11,122 nucleotides of DNA from Chloroflexota bacterium (lineage in GTDB: Bacteria; Chloroflexota; UBA5177; JANWHV01): contig JANWHO010000255.1 of the NCBI GenBank assembly GCA_025450375.1, forward strand, positions 1 through 11,122, given 5' to 3'. The notes under the pieces were generated by a model. That model worked only from the letters and a program-made list of their open reading frames with translations. It was not told the origin of the DNA and did no database searches. Below, one piece after another: positions 6,698 through 11,122 of the stretch. A program made the position numbers and the translations under genes. Position 1 is the stretch's first letter. The number at the start of each line of letters is the position of its first letter.

Positions 6698-7864
6698 ATG
6701 GAACCGCCGCCGCCCCTGGGCGGGGAAGTGATCCGCCTCCGCGAGGCGCTGGCCGCCGATAACATGGACGCCGTGTTGCTGTCGGAACCGGCGAGTATCC
6801 GCTATGTCTCTGGCTTTAGCGTGCCGCCCCCCATCGGTGCCGGCGCCGCCTTTGCCGCCGGACCAAACCTGGCAGCGGTCAGTGACCGGGCGGGCGCGTT
6901 GCTCGTCTCCGGCTCCGAGGCTGGGGCCGCCTCCCGCCGGCAGGGAACGGGCTCGCTGATCGTCTACCAGTCGTTCGGCCATTTCGAGCCGATGGATGGC
7001 CAGAAGGAGTTCCTGGCCGGGCTAACAAGCCTGCTTGATGCCGTGCTGCCCTCGGGACACGGGGCAACGCTTGGGATCGAGCCACGCACCCTCCCGTCGG
7101 TGGCCCTCACGTTCCTGGCCGAGCGGTACCCGAAAATCCTCATCCACGATGCCACCGCCGCGATCCGCCGGGCGCGCATGATCAAGACACCGCGGGAGAT
7201 CGCCCTGTTGCGCCGGGCGGCGGCGGCAGCCGACGCGGCCCAGGAAGCGCTGCTCTCGCACTCCCGACCAGGGGTCAACGAACTCACGCTATGGAACGCG
7301 CTCAGCGGCGCCCTAGAGGCGGCGGCCGGCGCCGCGACCCCGATCAGCGGCGAGCTGATATCCGGGCCGCGGACCTCGGTCGTGGACTACCCGGGCGGCC
7401 CGGTGGACCGCGTGCTTGGGCCGGGTGATACGATCATTTGCGATATCAGCCCGTGCGTGGACGGCTACTATGCCGATTGTTGCAACACCCTGGCGGTTGG
7501 GGAGCCGTCTCCCGATCAACGGCGCTACTTCCACGCCGCGCGGGATGCCTGGGAGGCCGCGGTAACGATGCTGCGGCCCGGCAAACGCGCCTGTGACGCC
7601 GCCGACGCGGCGAGGGAGGCGTTCGCGCGCCATGGCTTGCCGGTCGCACACTACACCGGCCACGGGATCGGCGCGGCGGTCAACGAGGCGCCGCGCCTGG
7701 TGGAGTACGACCAGACCCCGATCGAGGCGGGCATGGTCTTCGCCGTCGAACCTGGGGCCTATGCCGGACCCGGCGGGACGACAGGTTCTCGCGTCGAGAA
7801 AATGGTGCTGGTCACGGCGGACGGCCCCGAGGTGTTGTCGCGCTTCGCGTGGGGGATCAGTTGA
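6698..7864 (+). CDS. M24 family metallopeptidase (Xaa-Pro dipeptidase/creatinase fold)
   Basis: The 388-residue protein has the two-domain layout of M24B enzymes: an N-terminal creatinase-like domain (about 5-150, with LLSEPASIRYVSGF near 27-40) and a pita-bread catalytic domain (about 160-388). All five dinuclear metal ligands are present: Asp249 (IICDIS), Asp260 (YYADCCN), His322 (YTGHGIG), Glu351 (FAVEPGAY) and Glu367 (SRVEKMVLV). It is therefore expected to be a cytoplasmic metal-dependent hydrolase, most simply an aminopeptidase P/prolidase cleaving Xaa-Pro bonds; creatinase-like chemistry cannot be excluded. The frame is open from TTG 6641, but ATG at 6698 has AAGGAG 7 nt upstream and is preferred. 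It is divergent from the sugar cluster, so co-regulation is possible but unproven. The 47-nt gap to the convergent XRE gene shows no clear terminator. Confidence 0.9.
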   Translation: MEPPPPLGGEVIRLREALAADNMDAVLLSEPASIRYVSGFSVPPPIGAGAAFAAGPNLAAVSDRAGALLVSGSEAGAASRRQGTGSLIVYQSFGHFEPMDGQKEFLAGLTSLLDAVLPSGHGATLGIEPRTLPSVALTFLAERYPKILIHDATAAIRRARMIKTPREIALLRRAAAAADAAQEALLSHSRPGVNELTLWNALSGALEAAAGAATPISGELISGPRTSVVDYPGGPVDRVLGPGDTIICDISPCVDGYYADCCNTLAVGEPSPDQRRYFHAARDAWEAAVTMLRPGKRACDAADAAREAFARHGLPVAHYTGHGIGAAVNEAPRLVEYDQTPIEAGMVFAVEPGAYAGPGGTTGSRVEKMVLVTADGPEVLSRFAWGIS

Positions 7865-7911
7865 TTGGCCGTGTATCACCTGGCCTGGTAGGGGCCTGGG
7901 AGTCTAGTGCA

Positions 7912-8340
7912 TTAAGTCTGGGACTCTGGCGCGGCATCGGTCGGTGCCGGCTGCCCGCCGCGACGAGCGAGGAAAAATGATCCTAACTCTGCCATCGTAG
8001 TCGCTTCGGAAGGCTCGAGTTGCTGGAGGAGGCGTCGCACACGGACCCGCGGCGCGTTAATCGCTTGATTAGGCAATGCGAATCCCACGGCATGCGTGAT
8101 CTCCGCAGGCTGTGATCCGCGCATCTCGTCCGCTACCAACTCCAGCAGATCCGGCACCTCCAAGGCGAGCGCGCCAGCAAGCTGTTCGAGCACGGAGACC
8201 GAAGGATATTTCTTGCCGCGCTCGATCTCTCCAAGGTATGCCACGCTAAGACCAGCCGCCACCGCGAGGTCTTTCAGGGTGAACCCGCGCTCGCGGCGCT
8301 CGCCGCGCAGTACCTGTGCCATTGCCTCCTGTAGGTTCAC
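7912..8340 (-). CDS. XRE-family helix-turn-helix regulator (ClgR-like)
   Basis: This 142-residue protein has an N-terminal XRE/Cro-type HTH at about residues 8-62: LRGERRERGFTLKDLAVAAG, then the recognition-helix segment LSVAYLGEIERGKKYPS, then VLEQLAGALALEVPDLL. The order and the IERGKKYPS segment recall ClgR-type regulators of proteolysis genes, but this is recognition from memory. The remaining 75 residues are mainly polar and of unknown function; no membrane segment is seen. The start is GTG at 8340 with AGGG about 7 nt upstream; ATG at 8322 is a possible alternative but has its AGGAGG too close. A 15-bp palindrome lies over its predicted promoter, suggesting autoregulation. The divergent neighbour is a broken MFS transporter gene, so it may once have controlled that transporter. 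Confidence 0.85.
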   Translation of the reverse strand: MNLQEAMAQVLRGERRERGFTLKDLAVAAGLSVAYLGEIERGKKYPSVSVLEQLAGALALEVPDLLELVADEMRGSQPAEITHAVGFALPNQAINAPRVRVRRLLQQLEPSEATTMAELGSFFLARRGGQPAPTDAAPESQT

Positions 8341-8374
8341 CCATGTCCCTGCCTTACTGCGTCAAACACAAAGA

Positions 8375-8389
8375 CATGCTAGTAGCATG
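8375..8389. promoter_or_regulatory. Palindromic operator candidate upstream of the XRE gene
   Basis: CATGCTA and TAGCATG form a perfect 7-1-7 inverted repeat. Its core, TGCT-3 nt-AGCA, has the same layout as the reported ClgR site (CGCY, three bases, RGCG). It lies 35-49 nt before the GTG of the XRE gene and overlaps the predicted -10, so binding there should block transcription. Autoregulation is inferred from position and symmetry. Confidence 0.45.
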
Positions 8390-8404
8390 CTTTTCCTTGT
8401 CCAA
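8376..8404 (-). promoter_or_regulatory. Candidate promoter of the XRE gene
   Basis: In minus-strand sense, TTGGAC (8404-8399) and TAGCAT (8381-8376) are separated by 17 nt. The -10 matches four of six consensus bases; the -35 matches three. The predicted transcript would have a leader of about 28 nt before the GTG. The -10 lies within the palindrome at 8375-8389. A TATGAT hexamer at 8423-8428 on the plus strand could be the -10 of the divergent MFS gene, but no -35 fits it. Confidence 0.33.
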
Positions 8405-8487
8405 TTCTAGGCCACTAGCGTGTATGATGCAAGACGACCACCTACGCTCAAGCAGTTCCGAGTGACCACAAGGAATAAGTATCCATA

Positions 8488-8963
8488 TTGAAGATCTTAT
8501 GGCAGCGCAACCTCACCTTGTTTTGGTGTGCCGATCTGATCTCCTCGCTTGGCGATGAAGTGCTCTTTGTCGCGCTCCCCTTCGCGATTTATCTGGAAAC
8601 AGGCTCAATCAGCGCGACGGGCATGATGTTCATCATTGAGTCGATTCCGCGCCTCCTACTGGGGCTTTTGCCGGTGTCTTGGCGGACCGAAGGAATAGGC
8701 AGCACATGCTGGTGACCGCTGACCTGCTGCGCGCTATCTTGCTGCTCCCCTTGCTGTTCGCGCACACAGCTTCAACTATCTGGCTGGTGTACCCTATCGC
8801 CTCTACGGCGGGGGCTCGCTTCGGTATCCTTCCCATCCTTGACACAATGGCCGGCCTTTCACTCCTGGCCGGCGTTCTCTGTCTCAGCGTGGCCCGGCTA
8901 GAGCGCCGGCCAATGAATCGAATAGGAAAGGATCGGCTCCCGCCGGTAAGGATGCGCGTTTAG
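8488..8963 (+). pseudogene. Major facilitator superfamily transporter remnant (frameshifted, internally deleted)
   Basis: The first frame (TTG at 8488) begins like an MFS exporter: LTLFWCADLISSLGDEVLFVALPFAI, then a second helix through about 8660. Homology then moves to the +1 frame, where GVLADRRNRQHMLVTADLLRA (loop 2-3 signature, GxLADRxxR) and helix LLPLLFAHTASTIWLVYPIA follow. The switch falls in GGGGCTTTTGCC near 8659-8670; one more T would restore a smooth reading (LLLGLFAGVLADR). After about 8805 the text jumps to what looks like the last helix and tail (LDTMAGLSLLAGVLCLSVARLERR). A full MFS_3-type protein has about 400 residues, so roughly 250-280 are missing. The gene is surely non-functional. 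It ends overlapping the antitoxin stop by 2 bp (convergent). The nearest ribosome site, AAGGA, is rather far (13 nt) from the TTG. Confidence 0.8.
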
Positions 8964-9295
8964 CGAGGTTCGCCGAGGATCACGTTCAGGTGCGAATGAT
9001 CCTTCACCTTGGGACGCACGATGATCTCCACGTCTTGATCCAGGGCCAGCAAGAAGTGGAGCAGCCGCTCCAGAGAAAACCCATGCAAGCGGCCCCGCAG
9101 TAAGGCGGACACCTTTGGCTGGTCAATGCCCAGCACCTCAGCTACCTGTGCCTGGGTCATGTCCAGGCCGTGGATGAGGTCGATGAGCCGACTTGCCGTA
9201 GCCGCCTTCACCAGCAGCTCATCCGCGTCCGGCAGGCACAGATCCGCGAAGATGTTGCCCGTTCCCTCATGGACTGCTATCCGTTCGTCATTCAT
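8960..9295 (-). CDS. XRE-family antitoxin (HigA-like)
   Basis: This 111-residue DNA-binding protein is expected to neutralise the toxin encoded immediately upstream and to repress the pair. Its HTH lies at about residues 45-86: LDMTQAQVAEVLGIDQPKVSALLRGRLHGFSLERLLHFLLAL, typical of the HTH_37-type antitoxins paired with Gp49/HigB toxins. Residues 1-44 (DELLVKAATASRLIDLIHG) form a helical segment common in this family, and the C-terminal EIIVRPK is also characteristic. The ATG at 9295 overlaps the toxin stop as ATGA, giving translational coupling. The 3' end overlaps the MFS remnant by 2 bp. Because the toxin comes first, this is HigBA order rather than antitoxin-first. Function is inferred from family and pairing. 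Confidence 0.88.
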   Translation of the reverse strand: MNDERIAVHEGTGNIFADLCLPDADELLVKAATASRLIDLIHGLDMTQAQVAEVLGIDQPKVSALLRGRLHGFSLERLLHFLLALDQDVEIIVRPKVKDHSHLNVILGEPR

Positions 9296-9660
9296 GTTGT
9301 GCTCTCCTCTGTCATGCGCGGATGCGCGGCTTCCATCGCGGCGGCACGGGCGAGTCTAGCCCGAATAAGGTCCGTGTCGCGCCGCGCAGTCTTGCTGCCC
9401 TGACTCGACTTCTTCTGGAAGACATGCAGGACGTACACGGCCGACGGAAACCGTACGGCGTACACAGCCCGGTAGGTGTCACCGTCGAAATCATCAACTA
9501 TCTCAAGCACGCCCGCGCCAAAGCCATGTAGCGGCTTGACGGTACTTGGATGTTTGCCCTCCTGAACCTGGTACAATGCGAAGCCAAAGGCAACTCTCAC
9601 CTCATTGGGAAGCGCCCGCAAGTCGTCCCGCGAGGATCCGATCCATCGTACCGGCTTCAC
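9292..9660 (-). CDS. RelE/HigB-type toxin (phage Gp49-like family)
   Basis: The 122-residue protein matches the Gp49/HigB fold of ribosome-dependent mRNA interferases. Landmarks are a helical N-terminus with LRALPNEVRVAFGFALYQV (14-32), HPSTVKPLHGFGAGVLEI (37-54), the core strand DTYRAVYAV (61-69), AVYVLHVFQKKS (74-85), then a basic helix TARRDTDLIRARLARA (91-106). The HxFxKKS segment with YRAVY is the family's best signature. Start GTG at 9660 has AAGGGA roughly 10 nt upstream. The toxin precedes its antitoxin with a 4-nt overlap. It lies in an accessory-looking block between two metabolic modules, next to a decayed transporter gene. The call as a type II toxin is firm by family and pairing; activity is untested. 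Confidence 0.88.
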   Translation of the reverse strand: MKPVRWIGSSRDDLRALPNEVRVAFGFALYQVQEGKHPSTVKPLHGFGAGVLEIVDDFDGDTYRAVYAVRFPSAVYVLHVFQKKSSQGSKTARRDTDLIRARLARAAAMEAAHPRMTEESTT

Positions 9661-9684
9661 GAGCGGCTGTCCCTTTTCGAGCCC

Positions 9685-9705
9685 ATTATGTCCATTTTAG
9701 CATAA
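9685..9705 (-). promoter_or_regulatory. Possible promoter/operator of the toxin-antitoxin pair
   Basis: The only AT-rich patch between the toxin gene and the divergent hydrolase gene is here. TTATG (9686-9690) and CATAA (9701-9705) form an inverted repeat with a 10-nt spacer. In minus-strand sense TAAAAT (9699-9694) and CATAAT (9690-9685) are possible -10 boxes, though neither has a convincing -35. Position 25-45 nt before the toxin GTG suits an autoregulated toxin-antitoxin promoter. Weak call. Confidence 0.25.
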
Positions 9706-9859
9706 AGGCGCGGCCGCCGGCGATCGCGTTCATAGTGATGATCCTCGCCCGGCGCCGCGCGACTACGATCGACATCTCAGTGGTTGGTCAGCTCTACAGA
9801 TCCGAGTCGAGTGAGCTTACACTGTCGGTAGCATACACTCAGTACGGAGGGAGCGGTGA

Positions 9860-10687
9860 ATGGACGACACGGATGATCTGGCGACCCGCATCGCGGCGTA
9901 TCCCGTGCCGGCGGGTCAGGTCGTGTGTTGGTGGCTCGGTGGCTCGGGCTTCGTGCTCAAGAGTTCCAGCGGAACCCAGGTGTATATCGATCCCTACCTC
10001 TCCGACAGCGTTCAGGCCATTTTCGGCCAGGGTCGCGCCTTTCCAACACCCATCGCGCCCGATCAGGCGCGGCCTGATGTCCTGATCGTCACCCATTGGC
10101 ACGAGGATCATCTCGACCCCGGCACGATTCCCCTGATTGCCCGCCACAGCCCCCGCTGTCGATTCGTGATGCCGCCCACCGCGATGTCCCGTGCCCTGGG
10201 CTGGGGCGTCGCGCGGGACCGCGTTCAGCCGCTTTCCGCGGGCGAGTCACTGACCATTGAAGGCGTGGGCATCGCGCATGTGCCGGCCCGCCACGAATCC
10301 GGCATCCCGGGCTGGGAAGTGCCCGACGCGATGGGCGTGATCATCACCATGGCGGGGGTGCGGATCTACCACACGGGAGACACCGAGTACGATGGGCGAT
10401 TGCGCGGCCTGCGAACGGAGCCGCCCGATGTGATGATGGTTTGTATCAACGGGACGGGCGGCAACATGAACCCCCATGAGGCGGCCCTGCTGGCCTGGCA
10501 CATTGAGGCCGGTACGGTGATCCCCATGCACCATCTGCTGTGGGCGAACATGGGAGACGCGGCCACTCGCGATCCGGCCCTGCTGGCGGACACCTATGCC
10601 CGCCTGGGTGGGCGAGGTACCGTGATCGCGCCACAGGTGGGAACTCCTCTGATCCTTACCCACATATCAACTTCGCACTTCTCCTGA
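9860..10687 (+). CDS. UlaG-like metallo-beta-lactamase-fold hydrolase (possible lactonase)
   Basis: This 275-residue protein has the metallo-beta-lactamase fold. The signature THWHEDHLD occupies 78-86 (His79, His81, Asp83, His84), with further ligand candidates His145 (PARHES), Asp174 (YHTGDTEYD) and His224 (IPMHH). The N-terminal WWLGGSGFVLKSSSGTQVYIDPYL (about 24-47) is typical of UlaG-type proteins, related to L-ascorbate-6-phosphate lactonase. It is shorter than E. coli UlaG (about 354 residues), so the exact substrate may differ; sugar lactones are a reasonable guess. There is no signal peptide, so it is cytoplasmic. ATG at 9860 follows GGAGG at 8 nt. Two TACACT hexamers (9818, 9834) precede it but no firm promoter can be named. 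The stop lies inside a 42-bp palindrome. It converges on a hydroxyacid dehydrogenase gene. Confidence 0.88.
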   Translation: MDDTDDLATRIAAYPVPAGQVVCWWLGGSGFVLKSSSGTQVYIDPYLSDSVQAIFGQGRAFPTPIAPDQARPDVLIVTHWHEDHLDPGTIPLIARHSPRCRFVMPPTAMSRALGWGVARDRVQPLSAGESLTIEGVGIAHVPARHESGIPGWEVPDAMGVIITMAGVRIYHTGDTEYDGRLRGLRTEPPDVMMVCINGTGGNMNPHEAALLAWHIEAGTVIPMHHLLWANMGDAATRDPALLADTYARLGGRGTVIAPQVGTPLILTHISTSHFS

Positions 10688-10778
10688 AGCACAGAAACAC
10701 TGCAGTGTTTCCGTGCTTCAGGACGCTTCAACCGGGCCGCGAACCGCAACTCTCCCACGGGAGAGAAAATGTGGGTAA
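10656..10778. repeat. Outer inverted repeat flanking the 42-bp palindrome
   Basis: TTACCCACAT (10656-10665) and ATGTGGGTAA (10769-10778) are exact 10-bp reverse complements separated by 103 bp. They enclose the palindrome at 10682-10723 and a short hairpin, TCTCCC-AC-GGGAGA (10751-10764). The left copy lies within the hydrolase coding end. It may be chance, or the outer stem of a larger convergent structure. Confidence 0.55.
10682..10723. repeat. 42-bp near-perfect palindrome between convergent genes
   Basis: TCCTGAAGCAC (10682-10692) pairs with GTGCTTCAGGA (10713-10723), and the inner 18 bp (10694-10711, GAAACACTGCAGTGTTTC) is itself perfectly palindromic. The single mismatch is A10693/C10712. 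Twenty of 21 pairs match and there is no spacer. The hydrolase TGA (10685-10687) lies in the left arm. It has no U-run on either side, so it may be a bidirectional hairpin terminator, a protein-binding site or a mobile palindromic repeat. Confidence 0.9.
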
Positions 10779-10827
10779 CGATTAGCCTTAAAAGCGCGGG
10801 ATCCATCGGCTATCTTCAGTGCGTCGG

Positions 10828-11122
10828 TCAACCCGCCTCCTCCCGCAACTCGGGGACCGGGTTGAGGGGCGGGCGACCGTTGCGCACCCGCAGCACGTCC
10901 TCGAAGACGGTGGAGAGTACCTGCTCCCGGGCTTCCAGCGAGAAGGCGCCGGAATGCGAGGTGATCCAGACATTGGGCATCGACCAGAGCGGATGCTCGG
11001 GCGGCAACGGCGCTGGGGTTACCACGTCCAGCCCGGCCCCCGCCAGACGCCCACTACGGAGCGCCTCCACCAGCGCGTCGGTGTCCACGATTGCCCCGCG
11101 GGAGATGTTGATCAGCACCGCG
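10828..11122 (-). CDS. D-2-hydroxyacid dehydrogenase, C-terminal part (partial, 5' end beyond window)
   Basis: The visible 97 residues are the end of the NAD-binding domain and C-terminal tail of a D-isomer-specific 2-hydroxyacid dehydrogenase, which interconverts 2-keto and D-2-hydroxy acids. AVLINISRGAIVDTDALVEAL carries the catalytic Arg (SRG), GRLAGAGLDVV follows, and ITSHSG carries the catalytic His. Between them the usual DVxxxEPLPxxHPLW segment reads DVVTPAPLPPEHPLW, so the catalytic Glu is replaced by Ala (codon GCG, one base from GAG). The protein ends about 35 residues after the His, a normal tail length. Reading continues past 11122, so the true start is unseen; the GTG at 11118 is internal. 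It converges on the UlaG-like gene, and may act on acids from the same metabolism. Confidence 0.87.
   Translation of the reverse strand, partial: AVLINISRGAIVDTDALVEALRSGRLAGAGLDVVTPAPLPPEHPLWSMPNVWITSHSGAFSLEAREQVLSTVFEDVLRVRNGRPPLNPVPELREEAG

Noticed and set aside
7865..7911. Intrinsic terminator between the convergent M24 and XRE genes
   Set aside because: Only 4-bp GGCC pairings and no U-run are present in the 47-nt gap.
9546..10085. Plus-strand 179-codon frame overlapping the toxin 5' end and hydrolase start
   Set aside because: It overlaps two well-supported genes in other frames, and its product has no recognisable domain and a composition typical of frame shadows.
1..11122. CRISPR array, tRNA, rRNA, IS element or phage genes
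   Set aside because: No regularly spaced direct repeats, cloverleaf-like sequences, rRNA motifs, transposase or integrase frames were seen on either strand.

Overview
The window is about 11 kb of high-GC bacterial DNA with many GTG and TTG starts and little intergenic space. It probably comes from a free-living heterotroph that uses many carbohydrates. The gene families (a XylR-type regulator, enolase-superfamily sugar-acid enzymes, a toxin-antitoxin pair, a ClgR-like XRE regulator) would fit Chloroflexota or a similar high-GC soil or thermophile lineage. That assignment is inference; no RNA gene or other marker fixes the taxon.

Region 1 (1-6596, all minus strand) is a carbohydrate or sugar-acid uptake and catabolism cluster. 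In transcription order it encodes a sugar-phosphate-isomerase/epimerase-like TIM-barrel protein (6596-5757), a mandelate racemase/muconate lactonizing enzyme-type dehydratase (5691-4501), a XylR-like regulator with a sugar-binding body and an AraC DNA-binding tail (4451-3201), an SDR oxidoreductase (3051-2269), a ribose-type ABC permease (2266-1121) and its periplasmic binding protein (1118-105). The last three are almost fused end to end. No ATPase gene for the transporter lies in the window, and a strong stem-loop follows the binding-protein gene.

Region 2 (6597-7864) is a divergent intergenic region of about 100 bp with palindromic candidate operators, followed by a plus-strand M24-family metallopeptidase (Xaa-Pro dipeptidase/creatinase fold) with all five metal ligands.

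Region 3 (7912-9660) looks accessory: a minus-strand XRE regulator with a palindrome over its predicted promoter, a broken major-facilitator gene (frameshift plus large internal deletion), and a HigB/HigA-type toxin-antitoxin pair (toxin first, ATGA overlap).

Region 4 (9860-11122) returns to metabolism: a plus-strand UlaG-like metallo-beta-lactamase-fold hydrolase and, convergent to it, the 3' part of a D-2-hydroxyacid dehydrogenase that runs off the right edge. Between them is a 42-bp near-perfect palindrome that includes the hydrolase stop codon.

A plausible reading is that a sugar acid or related compound is imported, oxidised by the SDR, dehydrated by the enolase-superfamily enzyme and isomerised by the TIM-barrel protein, with the XylR-like protein sensing the substrate. 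The lactonase-like hydrolase and hydroxyacid dehydrogenase on the far side could belong to the same metabolism, separated by the accessory block. The substrate cannot be read from the sequence. I did not find a clearly new biological system. The most unusual items are the 42-bp palindrome, the ATPase-less transporter with a C-terminally extended permease, the apparent loss of the catalytic Glu in the dehydrogenase, and the decayed transporter.
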